A DNA stretch of 64,000 nucleotides, taken from contig OX104117.1 of NCBI GenBank assembly GCA_944474755.1, forward strand, positions 75,988,926 to 76,052,925, in the 5' to 3' direction. How positions within the stretch are numbered: the stretch's first letter is position 1; the number at the start of each line of letters is the position of its first letter. Source of the stretch: Limnoperna fortunei. Its lineage: Eukaryota > Mollusca > Bivalvia > Mytilida > Modiolidae. The translations under genes were made by a program, and so were the position numbers. The notes beneath the pieces are model-generated. The model ran no database searches. It was not told the origin of the DNA and was given only the letters and a program-made list of their open reading frames with translations. Of this stretch, positions 1-9,987 are shown piece by piece.

Positions 1-548
1 ATATAGACCCAGTAAAAATACGACGCAATTTCCATCACTTGCAGCCAGGTCATACGAGGTTACCGTCGCAGAGACACGATGTCTGGCTCTGCACCTGCAG
101 TCTCGAATACACAAAAGCAATTAACTATTTTGAAAAATAAAACAACAAGAAATGTGACAAAAACATATCACTAACACTACCATAGTTGACCCAAGTTACA
201 CTGTTTGTCAATCAATTGAATCGTCGTGCAAACACCCTCCCCAAATATGGTAACAGCACTGATTGTACCTTACGGACCTACCACGATCGCTGGTTGACAA
301 TATTTATATTACAGATGGTTTTGGAATTAGAACTTGTCAATAAAGCTCTAATTAGATAATTTCTTAAAAAACACTATCAAGCCAGAGTACAAACTTTTAA
401 CGCAATGAAGATTTAAAGATAAACTTCATACAATTACTGATAAAATATGTTAAAATAGTTAAAATACAATATTTTATTAATGAATTAAATATTGAAAAAT
501 AATTTTAAAATGTTCACGACTGCCGGGTTGGAAACCCATAGTGTTACA
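1..548 (-). repeat. Gypsy-1 3' LTR (cut by the window start)
   Basis: Positions 1-313 match 7322-7635 almost base for base, and 328-548 match 10946-11137 with a roughly 34 bp stretch missing from the latter. On the minus strand the LTR begins 'tgtaacactatgggtttcc', directly after a purine tract, the expected 3' LTR boundary. Its far end lies outside the window. Confidence 0.88.
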
Positions 549-562
549 CACCTCCCATAACA
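549..562 (-). other. Gypsy-1 polypurine tract
   Basis: On the minus strand 'ttatgggaggtg' sits immediately before the LTR start 'tgtaaca', as expected for the plus-strand primer of reverse transcription. Confidence 0.7.
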
Positions 563-1024
563 AAAAGGAAATATGCAAATATTTCCTAAAGACTCTAAAT
601 ATAATTAGTAACACTATTACAATTATAAAATAGTAGACAAATCAAGCAAATATGACATATAAACGAATATATTTAACATGCAATTTAAAGTTTGGTGAAC
701 ATCTATGTACAATACAAGTTTCTTTCCACGACATTTCATCATCGGTTTGCACGGATATGTAACGCACACAACATCAGGTATAAAACAGAATATAGCAAAT
801 GTTAATGTTTATGTCCTCATTTCCTCACTTCTTCACAACTTCGGAACACCATAAACTTTATTGTGCTTGTCTTCTATATCACGTGTTCTATATACACAAA
901 GCATTATCATTGTTACAGGAATCGACTGACTATCATTATTACATGTAGAATAACTTATTCGTATATATCAAATGTCAATATTCTGAGTTCATTCAGTGTT
1001 CGTTTATATACATGACGGCACTGT

Positions 1025-1340
1025 TTATCTACTTAACCGATTTGTTATCTCGGAAAAGTTTGTTAAAGTGAAATGTCCTTCACTATTTGTTTTCCCATTC
1101 TTTGATGACAGAGCCGAGGCAGCGTTTTGCTCATCTCGGTTGACGGGTTCATCGTCATCCAGTTTTACTGGTATAATCACCATTTGGTTAACTGCTTGAA
1201 GTTCATGTTGACAGTTTTGGTCCCCAGGTATAGGAGAAGACTCTGTTTCTTCGTTCCCACTCTTCACTAACTTTATAATTTTGAAGTGATAACAACAAAT
1301 AATTAAATTTAAAAACAACAGCAGCAGTGCTCAAATTAGA
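1025..1340 (-). pseudogene. Gypsy-1 3' region: short ORF with hydrophobic segment and charged tail, unrecognised
   Basis: Between integrase and the 3' LTR, an open stretch of about 97 codons begins with a hydrophobic segment ('LLLLFLNLIICCYHFKIIK') followed by a roughly 70-residue polar tail rich in E, D, N and S. A membrane-spanning segment followed by a short tail at this position could be what is left of an Env-like protein. The upstream sequence has no recognisable ectodomain and the reading frame is closed by a stop just before the hydrophobic stretch. It could equally be chance in AT-rich DNA. Confidence 0.25.
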
Positions 1341-1686
1341 TAGAATATAATATCTAAATAGAAGTATTTAACATAGGCTCTATCTCTGTATTTACCTTAT
1401 TAGAATATTTAGTACACAAGGAATTTCCATTAACCTCCCGTTGGGTAATAAATTTATTTCATTCAATTTATGAAACCATTGTAAATAATTTATTTTATTC
1501 TCCTATATATCGTTTTTTCTACCTTCCTAATTTTTAAATATCATATTTTAACACATCTGAAAGGTTATAAAAATTTCACTCACGCTAATTTTAGCCGTAT
1601 GGAAATACCTTTCAGAATCAATTATAATTTATTTTATTCCCACGCTAATTTCATTCATGTTTAGCATGTTTACTACAAGGTAATAT

Positions 1687-1734
1687 ACTATATGCCATAA
1701 AACTATATGCCATAAAACTATATGCCATAAAACT
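1687..1734. repeat. Short tandem repeat, three copies of a 15-bp unit
   Basis: The unit 'ctatatgccataaaa' occurs three times in a row within the 3' noncoding part of Gypsy-1. Confidence 0.85.
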
Positions 1735-1917
1735 CCCGACAAAACAATAAACTATTTGACCTTTACATACTGATAATGAGAACACTGCAATTACGCACCA
1801 AATTTATGCAGTCGTTGACATAGTTATGTCTACACTTATTTTGGAATAATTATGGGAGGCTAAAACGAATTAAAAGATGTGAGTAACATAACATTATTAT
1901 TTATATTTTGTTAGAAA

Positions 1918-2358
1918 TTGTGTTATAATGTTACAAAGGATGACTACATTAATTTCGCAGATGTTGCAAATAATACTTTTAAACTATCGTTACTATTATT
2001 TTGTTCGTCAATGAAGCCTTTCTTTTTATTTCTGTTCGGTGATACAAGAGCAGAATTAACTAGCATTTCATCGGAATCAGAATTATCATTTAATTCATTT
2101 GTAAACTTTTCGTTTGGTTCTTTACTTGTTTCTTTAATTTATTGGGCCTTTTGTCTTAACCTTTTCTTTAATTCAAACAAGGGTATGTCTTCTTCGGAAG
2201 ACCAGTCGTCTCTTTTGTTTTTATAATGTTTAGTGATTCGAGACAGAGGAATATTGTCATCTGAGGACTCGTCTAATGAATCCTGTTCTTCAGATGATTC
2301 TTGAGGAACAACATAAGTAGTTTTACTTAAAGGGCGAGCTAATTTCTCCTTAGGGAGA
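1918..2358 (-). pseudogene. Gypsy-1 Pol tail: acidic/serine-rich extension
   Basis: The minus strand downstream of the integrase C-terminus reads through as a low-complexity acidic segment (motifs such as 'SSEEQDSLDESSDDNIPLS' and 'IPLFELKKRLRQKAQ') broken by several stops. The alternation of acidic serine runs and basic leucine-rich stretches suggests a disordered C-terminal extension of Pol. No catalytic domain is visible, and there is no better family assignment. Confidence 0.4.
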
Positions 2359-2360
2359 TC

Positions 2361-2738
2361 TTATTCAGGAATGTTTGCTGGTCTTATGTGTCTATCATGT
2401 TCCTTGTTAGACTCACCTGTTAATTGATTTTTAATAATATAACTCACTGGTGACTTTTGTTCTACTATCCTGTAATAAGGTGTCCACTTACTATCTAATT
2501 TACCTGTTCTGCGATGGTTTTTAAGGTAAACGGCATCACCTACCTTAAAATCAACTTCTTGGCTATCCTTATTTGCATATTTATTTTGCCTTTTCTTTGC
2601 TTGCTTCAAATGCTTTCGAACCAAAGCAAAAGATCTATGCTGTTCTTGTAAAGCAATCTCTTGAAATTCCTCACCTGTATATTTCCTCCTTGGTTTCAAA
2701 ATATTGTCTAAGGGAAGGACTGGATCCTGGTTGTACAA
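2361..2738 (-). pseudogene. Gypsy-1 integrase C-terminal region
   Basis: The 125-codon open frame contains the basic coiled segment 'KHLKQAKKRQNKYANK', then 'FKVGDAVYLKN' and 'KWTPYYRIVEQKSPVSYII'. These are the typical 'vGD-V-l' and 'W-GPy-i' (GPY/F module) parts of Ty3/gypsy integrase C-termini. The integrase core lies next to it at 2792-3142 in another frame, so at least one frameshift separates them. Confidence 0.8.
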
Positions 2739-2791
2739 GAGATAAAATGGCGAAAAACCTGTGGATTCATTAACATGAAACCTGTACGCTG

Positions 2792-3142
2792 CTAATGTTT
2801 GATTGAGGAAAATATCCCAAGACGATGTGTCTTCTTTATTTTCTTAGAAATAATATCATGCATTGTCTTGTGAAAACTTTCAACCTTTCCATTTCCCTGG
2901 GGGCTGTAATATGAAGTAGTAACATGGTGAATGTTAAGTGCCTCAAGAGTTTCTTTTACTGACTTATTAACTTGCTCGCTTCCATTGTCAGTTAAAATTT
3001 GTAATGGCGAACTATGTACTGGAAAAATTTCATCAATAAGTAATTGAACGATGTTTTCTGCCGATTTATCAGGTACAGCGAATGCTTCCGGCCAACCTGA
3101 GTACAAGTCAATGAAAGAGACAATATATTTATTACCCGACAA
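2792..3142 (-). pseudogene. Gypsy-1 integrase catalytic core (DDE)
   Basis: The rve-type integrase core has all three acidic residues in context: D in 'VSFIDLYSGWPEAF', D in 'LQILTDNGSEQ', and E in 'GNGKVESFHKTMHDI'. The downstream alpha-helical region is cut short by a frameshift after 'ISKKIKKTHR'. The enzyme would insert the cDNA into host chromosomes; this copy is separated from its zinc-binding N-domain by a stop or frameshift. Confidence 0.87.
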
Positions 3143-3150
3143 TGTTACAG

Positions 3151-4083
3151 TTAAGGACCAGATAGGTCAAGTCCTATTTTAGCAAAAGGGTATGGAGGTA
3201 TATCAGTCTCTTGTAGTGGTGGTTTCAATTTTCGTGCACTTCTGGTTTGACATGTAATGCATTTTTCTATGTATTCATTTAGCTCTTTATACATGTTTGG
3301 AAAATAATACTTCATTCGCATAGTGTCATATGTCTTGTCAAGCGCCATGTGACCTAAGTGATCATGATATTGTTTGATCACAACAGGTTTAAGCGTTTCA
3401 GGTACATACAGTCTTAATATGGGATCAGCATCTGCATTTGACAAGAAATAAATAACGTCATCAAGAATAATAAATTTCTGATTCTCGGTTTTTGTTGCAG
3501 TTCCCCCTTTTAATCTTAGCTTTAGTTCATGTATAGCTTTATCTTTGTCTTGTTCTTTACTTAGATTTATTTCTTCATGTAAATTTAATTCTGGTTTACA
3601 AAGGTCATCGTAAGTGTCAATATCGCAGCTTGCAAATTTTCTGGGATTGAATAGATTTGAGTTCAACGTACTTATTTCAATGGTTCTTTCGTCTATGTCT
3701 ACGTTTTCATCAGAGGTCCCTTCGTCCAACTCCTTATTACTTTCCACATTCGGAATTCTAGACAATAAGTCTGCACAGGAGTTTGCTGTCCCTGCAATGT
3801 ACTCGACTTTGCAGTTATAACTAGCAATTCCGAGGGCCCATAACTGGATTTTCTTGTTCTGCATCGGAGCGTCTAAAATATATTTCAGAGGCTCATGATC
3901 AGTTTTAATAACAAACTCTGCATTATACAAGTAGTGATCTAACTTTTGTAATGCATAATGTATTGCAAAAACCTTTTTTTCAATCGTTGACAATTTGACC
4001 TGCAATTTACTTAAATTATGAGATAGAAAATAAATTGGTTTTTCTTCTGTTTCGACTGTCTGAGTAAAACAGCTCCTATGCAT
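3151..4083 (-). pseudogene. Gypsy-1 RNase H C-half and integrase zinc-binding N-domain
   Basis: Open for 310 codons. The first ~75 residues are the RNase H second half ('TIEKKVFAIHYALQKLDHYL', 'FVIKTDHEPLKYIL'). A linker with acidic stretches follows, then the integrase H-H-C-C domain (H in 'YHDHLGHMALDKTY', Cys pair in 'YIEKCITCQTR'). It ends at 'GLDLSGP', where the catalytic core would begin. The frame overlaps the end of the 4011-4298 ORF, which marks a frameshift inside RNase H. Confidence 0.85.
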
Positions 4084-4298
4084 GTGTCACTGGCGTCAGT
4101 ATAAAGGACGTACGGCTTGTTTGGGTCAGGATAGGACAACAATGGAACTACTGTTAAGCTATTATTAAGAAAATCAAAAGCACTATGACAAGCATCATTC
4201 CATTTGAAGCGTACATGCTTTCTTGTCAACAAAATCAGTGGTTCCGCTATTTTTGAAAAATTATGGATAAATCGCCTGTAATAGCTACACATTTCCAT
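4011..4298 (-). pseudogene. Gypsy-1 RT thumb/connection and RNase H N-half
   Basis: Begins with 'CSYYRRFIHNFSKIAEPL', the hallmark RT-connection motif of gypsy elements, continues through 'FKWNDACHSAFDFL', and reaches the RNase H start 'PYVLYTDASDTCIGAVLLRQ' with its first catalytic Asp. It then shifts frame into the 3151-4083 segment. Between this ORF and the RT palm (4299-4508) the sequence is RT-like but closed by stops. Confidence 0.84.
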
Positions 4299-4508
4299 AA
4301 AATTCTAACCTCCCTGACATTTTTTTGGACTTGGTAATGTCTTAATTGCTTCTACTTTCTTAGGATCTGGTTTAATTCCGTCTTGATTAATAACAAATCC
4401 AAGATATTCAGTCTCACTTTGAAAGAAACTACATTTCTTTACTATCGCTTTTAGGCCATGTTGCCTTTAAGTCTGTCAAAAACCTCTTGAATATGAATTA
4501 AATGTTCC

Positions 4509-5270
4509 TCATAAGTTTTTGAAAACAATTATAATAACATCAAGATAAGCTGTTGCAAAGTTACACCCTTCTAAAACAATATTTGCCAGTTCCTGAAAAA
4601 TACTTGGTGCGGTACTTATTCCGAATGGCATAACGTTAAAGTGGAACAACCCCTTGTGACATGCGAACGCTGTCTTTTCCTTATCTTTCTCATCAATCAA
4701 TACCTGCCAATAACCGGACTTTAAATTGATCTTTCCAAAGAATTTTGAATTCCCTAACAAAGATAAAATATCATCAATCAGAGGAAGCTGGAAAGAAATC
4801 GGTTTTATGATTTTGTTCAATGGTCGAAAGTCTACACAAATTCTCTTTGTTCCGTCCTTTTTGTCAACTACCACAAGACCAAAACTGTAGGGACTACGGG
4901 ACCTTTCAATAATCTTTGCTGATAACATTTCATCTATTGCATCATTTACAATTTTACGTTTATTTAACGGAATTCTGTATGGTCTTCTTTTGATTGGGGG
5001 ATGATCACCCGTGTCTATTGTAAGTTTAACAGTATCAGTATGACCCAATTCAGAATCTTTCTTAGCAAACACATCTTGATTTGTACTTAATAACCTATCT
5101 ATGTCTGCCTTATATTCTTCAGGCACACTAGGATCTGATAAAAACTCTTGTTTATCTTCTATAGTAATTTCATTTACACTTTTAACATCATGACGTTTCA
5201 ATTTCTCACCTTTTCCGATAACTGTGCCTCTCTTCAATCTAAAACATCTGTTGGTATGCTTTATTACCAT
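4509..5270 (-). pseudogene. Gypsy-1 reverse transcriptase palm, catalytic motif mutated
   Basis: This open frame covers the RT N-terminus and palm: 'DHPPIKRRPYRIP', 'SPYSFGLVVVDKKDGTKRIC', 'VDFRPLNKI', 'FFGKINLKSGYWQV', 'KTAFACHKGLFHFNVMPFG'. In the active site the expected Y-x-D-D reads YLDV ('ATAYLDVIIIV'), so the second catalytic aspartate is replaced by valine. A frame break follows within a few codons. The upstream 'TNQDVFAKKDSELGHTD' segment is the usual linker between protease and RT. Confidence 0.9.
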
Positions 5271-5479
5271 GACTGGTATTCGTCTAGGATTCTTACCTTT
5301 GTAACTGACCTATATAAAATTACGCCTGGTTCTGCACTTAAATAACTATTTTTAAGGTCAGATATTTCTTATGCATCTAACTCATCAAGGTTGAAGCCTT
5401 TGTTTAATTTTACTGTACAAATTGTAGTAGTTTAGGGTTTGAATAATGTTTTCTTAGTTAATCTTAGAATTGAAGAAAT

Positions 5480-5860
5480 ATGAATATCCTCCTCTAGCCT
5501 AATATATGTTTTATTAATTCGTAAATAACTTAGATCAAAATATAATCGAATTCCATTTGTTTCAACCAATCAAATCCTAAAATTAAATTTCTGTTTATAC
5601 CATCGACAATAAAAAATTTATGTTTTAACAATAAATTCCCCATTTTAAAGGAAATATCAGCACAACCCAGAACTGATAATGTTTTTCCTGAAACACCCTG
5701 AATTTAAGGACGCAAATGTGTCACTTTAGGTTTATCTTTCAAATTGTCAAATATTTTTCTGTGAATTAAAGATATTTCTGTTCCTGTATCAACCAAGGCC
5801 CGAAATCGTTGTTCGCCAATTTGTAAAATACAATAATTTGGTTTACCTGCCAAAGAAATT
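5480..5860 (-). pseudogene. Gypsy-1 aspartic protease remnant
   Basis: No long open frame survives, but both retropepsin signatures can be read on the minus strand: 'FRALVDTGTEISLIHRKI' (active-site DTG) near 5760-5830, and the C-terminal 'NLILGFDWLKQMEF' near 5540-5590. Stops and frame changes lie between them. It sits between the zinc knuckles and RT, as the family requires. Confidence 0.72.
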
Positions 5861-5928
5861 TTTTAACTTTTTAATAGTAAATTTTTCATTATTTCTCTCT
5901 CCGACGGCTTCATTTCGAAGAGAGTTCC

Positions 5929-6198
5929 TTAGTTTCCCTGCCAGACATCAGACTTCACTGATTCACGATTGGGACATTCATTTTTCCAATGACCTTTTAC
6001 ACCACACCCCCAACACACACTTTCTGCTTTTTTATCGGTTTTGAGAGGAGTTTTATGTGTATCATGATTTGTACGCCCAAAACGTGGTTGTTGGAGTACT
6101 TCAATTTTATGTATAAGTTTAACTTTACAATCTTTTACCCAATGACCTATTCTTTTACATTTATAGCAACGTTTTGGTCTGAAATGATCGCACTCCAT
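5929..6198 (-). pseudogene. Gypsy-1 nucleocapsid with two CCHC zinc knuckles
   Basis: The 89-codon frame has two complete C-x2-C-x4-H-x4-C knuckles, 'CYKCKRIGHWVKDC' and 'CWGCGVKGHWKNEC', separated by about 38 residues. These bind the element's RNA in the Gag particle. The frame ends shortly after the second knuckle. The capsid part lies upstream at 6386-6661 in a different frame. Confidence 0.87.
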
Positions 6199-6385
6199 AG
6201 GATATTCATCGCAAGGAGGAGTTTTCAGATTATGGTTTTTATTATACTTTTTGGGCTCAATTTCTGTCGCAGAGAAAAACGTTTCCTAATTTTTTGATCA
6301 TGGGCCGCAATTTGGACGGCCTCGTCAAACGTGTGTGGGTCTTCTCTTAAAATTTACATTTTTAAATAGTCATGAAATAACCCTT

Positions 6386-6661
6386 CTAAAATATGTTTAT
6401 CATTTGTTGTTCTACAACTGGCCTTTCGCCTGGTTGAGGGTAAGCATCTTCGGCAACATTTAATAATCGTTCAGCGTACAATTGAACACTTTCATTTGGT
6501 CTCTGCTTAGTTTTTCTTAAAACAGCAAATGCTTGATGTGGGTCAGTTATATCAGCGAATCTAGTTGTGCGGTTTCTTTTTTGTATATCCCAACTGGGAT
6601 TTTCCCTTTTATTTTCTTGTTCTGTTAAATACCTTCTCACAAAGTCTGCTACAGGTCCCAA
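6386..6661 (-). pseudogene. Gypsy-1 Gag capsid fragment
   Basis: The 91-codon open frame carries the gypsy capsid signature 'KQRPNESVQLYAERLLNVAE' followed by 'AYP' and a C-terminal 'VEQQMINIF', typical of Ty3/gypsy Gag. The region upstream (6662-6920) reads as Gag-like glutamine-rich sequence with stops, ending near a possible start 'MANFDENMLLFQQQIVE' on the minus strand. Related fragments lie at 26585-26690 and 28550-28815. Confidence 0.82.
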
Positions 6662-7021
6662 TCAACTTTGATACGCGACATCCTTATCATTTAAATTAGT
6701 TCATTTTGCATATTTTTCTATACTTTTCACCCATTCATTAAACTGTTTTGGATCCCTTCAAAAGAATTTCCTATCTGAGAGACGCTTTGAGTATATACAG
6801 CAGATGTGAGCCCTGTTAACTGTGAAGAAATAGTTTCAAAATTTTGACCTAAAATCTGAGCCTGTCATTCAACAATTTGCTGTTGAAAAAGCAACATGTT
6901 TTCGTCGAAGTTAGCCATATAGAGAGATACTTAAGAAAAACGAAACTCCTACCATTGTTTTTGGTTTGACTGTCTGAAACCTCTCAATCTCTTTAGTCTA
7001 TGCTGGCCTAAGGTCTATCCT

Positions 7022-7034
7022 GGTCACGGCACCA
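7022..7034 (-). other. Gypsy-1 tRNA primer-binding site
   Basis: On the minus strand 'tggtgccgtgacc' follows the presumed end of the 5' LTR. It begins with TGG, complementary to the universal CCA end of a tRNA. I do not assign the tRNA species. Confidence 0.7.
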
Positions 7035-7035
7035 A

Positions 7036-7643
7036 AACGAATCACGTGTAGATCTACGGTAAGGACAGGGCTGGCCTTCCAATGACTTCGCGTTGTGTGT
7101 TTCTTTGGTTGTAGGAACAAGTAATCGTTATACTGGTATACCAACACTGGCCGTAATTGACTAACTCGGTTGTTTTAACGAAATGTATTATCAGCAAAGC
7201 GTCAATACAGAACAATAAAGTTAATTTAACAATAAAAGGTTGCCAAATCCAAAGTATAATTTCAACAGTTTTCGTAACAGGGTTTAAGAGCAGGCTGAAG
7301 AGGGTTGGAAATTGCGCTACTTATATAGACCCAGTAAAAATACGACGCAATTTCCATCACTTGCAGCCAGGTCATACGAGGTTACAGTCGCAGAGACACG
7401 ATGTCTGGCCCTGCACCTGCAGTCTCGAATACACAAAAGCAATTAACTATTTTGAAAAATAAAACAACAAGAAATGTGACAAAAACATATCACTAACACT
7501 ACCATAGTTGACCCAAGTTACACTGTTTGTCAATCAATTGAATCGTCGTGCAAATACCCTCCCCAAATATGGTAACAGCTCTGATTGTACCTTACGGACC
7601 TACCACGATCGCTGGTTGACAGTATTTATATTACAGATGGTTT
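7036..7643 (-). repeat. Gypsy-1 5' LTR, internal-side portion
   Basis: Positions 7322-7635 repeat 1-313; the part between the primer-binding site and 7322 has its counterpart outside the window. The match to the 3' LTR stops at 'gatggttt' near 7643 and resumes at 10946, which defines an insertion. No real coding frame is present despite a 101-codon open stretch. Confidence 0.85.
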
Positions 7644-7645
7644 TT

Positions 7646-7667
7646 CCCGTCTCGCATGCGAGACGGG
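7646..7667. repeat. Perfect 22-bp palindrome
   Basis: Two 11-bp arms, 'cccgtctcgca' and its exact reverse complement, abut without a spacer at the left edge of the composite insertion. Confidence 0.9.
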
Positions 7668-7775
7668 ATAAATAATCAAAAGCTAAACAGCGGAAACCAG
7701 TCGTATCTCAAGGTTAACAGATAAACAATGCTGTGTCTTGATTGACTGCTAAATCGGGAGATAGTTGCCGATTGG

Positions 7776-7845
7776 AAAACAAATAAGAAGAGCTAAGTTA
7801 GGGATGAAAACCCGGCATAATTACGGGGCGGTAGCAATCATAATA
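7776..7845 (+). repeat. Direct repeat, left copy (partner at 10424-10490)
   Basis: Sequence around 'agagctaagttag' and 'gatgaaaacccggcataa' recurs, diverged, at 10424-10490. The two copies bracket the LINE fragment, so they probably belong to an older element into which the LINE inserted. Confidence 0.65.
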
Positions 7846-8868
7846 GGCTAAATCGGAAGACAGCTGCCGATTGGCCAACTGTCTTGTCTTGTTCAGGTAA
7901 CTACCGCCGTTAGTCGGCGCACTGTATCCTCTGGATAGATATAGGTGGTGCACATCATTGCATGTGTAAAGTGCATATAGTCAAAGTGAGAATACGAATA
8001 GTTGACGGAGTCAGGTGAACATTTATGTACAGTGTATGGGTTATAATACAGTTAGGCATCCACATATAAGTCATATAAATGCAGAGTTATTAAACTCAGT
8101 TTACAATTACTACTTTATCGTAAAAGCACTAAAGGCAAGAAGCAGCATTATACGTAAAATAGCAGGCAATATTCATTAATGCACTAAAATGTTTAAATAT
8201 TGTTAATCTAAAATTTTACTTTCTGATATCAAAAAGGGCATGTATAGCGGTTTCTAAAACTATAAAAGCTGCTAAAACACGATGCTTGAGTTAAAACGAT
8301 AAGATGCACTTGGTCAAGCGTAGAGTCAAAATATAAAAGTCATAGATATATATAAACAAGAAGGGTATCATCACTATTGTATTTTTTCTATTAAAAACAA
8401 TAAAAGCATCGGATTATACATAGTTTATATATTTATAGAATCCTGCCCCCTCCTTCAACTGTCTCATCCTTTCCATATGTAGGTTATAGCACATGTTCCT
8501 GGTTATTTCATCCAGCTCTATATAACCTTGTTTTTTCAGCTTACTGATATACGGCATCTGTTGGTTTGTACAGTCCAGTATGAGTTGAAGTAGGTTGTTT
8601 TGGGTGGCAAACTCTTGGTAAACATCGTTTCTGAGGTTATCTAGGTAGCTTTTGATGCCTTCTCCGAACGTTTTCCAGCTTTGGACACTTGAGAATAAAA
8701 TGTTGTAGATCATCTGGATCATCTCCGCATAGGCAGCATATAGTTTTGATATAACTATCTCCATTCTTTTTTTTCTTGTTGTATTAAACAGGTATGTTTG
8801 AGTTACAAGCTGATCTTGTGGCGAAATCCAAACTAACACGGAATCAGGTTTCTAACTTTTATTAACTG

Positions 8869-9165
8869 CAAACTTCTATTTATTTGTTTTGTTTGTTTGA
8901 ATGTTGTTTTACCGCCACTTTCAGCAATTTTTCAGCTATTTCATGGCGTCCAGTTTTTATTGGGGGAGGAAGCCGGAGTACCCGGAGAGAACCCCCGACC
9001 TGCGGTAGGAAAACTGGCAATCCTTGTCAATTAAGATTGGAGTCGAGAACACCCTGCCTGCAGTGAGAATCGAACCCGCAATCTCAGTGTTGACAGACCA
9101 CGTGATCAATGGTAGACGAACAACCTAGGCCACTCGGCCACCGAGGCCCCTCAAACTTCTATTTA
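8869..9165 (-). mobile_element. tRNA-derived SINE with 14-bp target duplication (copy 1)
   Basis: The element body is 8883-9151. Read on the minus strand it starts 'ggggcctcggtggccgagtgg' less one base at the head, with an A-box-like 'tggccgagtgg' and a B-box-like 'ggttcgattc', resembling a tRNA with a long variable arm. A central domain with 'ggtactccggcttcctccc' follows, then the 3' end '...gctgaaagtggcggtaaaac' and a CAAA-type tail. Identical 14-bp direct repeats 'caaacttctattta' flank it at 8869-8882 and 9152-9165. Confidence 0.92.
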
Positions 9166-9405
9166 CAATATGTACAGCTACTTTCACTTTCAACAATACC
9201 ACATTGGATAACTGCTATTGTCACTGTCTAATTTTACAACTATTACTTGAACTTAAACTTGAACTTGAACTCCTATAAATGTTACAACCATGTCTTATAT
9301 ACTATTTTATAAAGAATATTGTAGAAAGTTCTATTTCAAGTAGTTTCTATAAAAAAATGTATCTAAATCTTTCTTATCTAATAATAGTAACCTGCTTCCA
9401 GATAA

Positions 9406-9987
9406 ACAATAGTATACAATCAACTAATTTCTAGAATAAACCATAACATCCTTGTTCTAAACAAATTATATAACAATAATAATATGGCATAATTTAAAAA
9501 ATAATCACAAGTAAAAATAATTACAATTATTCATGTAATATCGTGAATACAGTTCGCGACAGATCTTGACTTCATTGACTTGACTTAATTTTTCTATGTA
9601 CATTTTCTGCGCCTTCCCAAATATTATGTGGTTGTGACATCGGGTTTTTTCTGTAATTGGAGGTAAAAGGGTTGACTTCTTAGCTATATCTTCCTCACAA
9701 TAGTATACAATCAACTAATTTCTAGAATAAACCATAACATCCTTGTTCTAAACAAATTATATAATAATAATAATATGGCATAATTAAAAAAATAATCACA
9801 AGTAAAAATAATTACAATCGTTCATGTAATATCGTGAATACAGTTCGCGACAGATCTTGACTTCATTGACTTGACTTAATTTTTCTATGTACATTTTCTG
9901 CGCCTTCCCAAATATTATGTGGTTGTGACATCGGGTTTTTTCTGTAATTGGAGGTAAAAGGGTTGACTTCTTAGCTATATCTTCCTC
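9406..9987. repeat. Tandem duplication of 291 bp
   Basis: 9406-9696 and 9697-9987 are near-identical direct copies (offset 291 bp). The duplication copies the end of the LINE-like frame, so two open frames end in the same C-terminal sequence 'ELYSRYYMN'. Confidence 0.9.

Noticed and set aside
7157..7462. 101-codon plus-strand frame in the 5' LTR
   Set aside because: Falls in LTR sequence repeated at the window start, with no protein features.
8414..8839. 141-codon frame as an intact gene
   Set aside because: The conserved LINE zinc motif lies in a different frame over the middle of this ORF; only its C-terminal part is genuine.
9080..9150. Functional tRNA gene
   Set aside because: A- and B-box-like sequence belongs to a SINE head with central domain, tail and target duplication; the same holds for the heads near 29280, 37604 and 59760.
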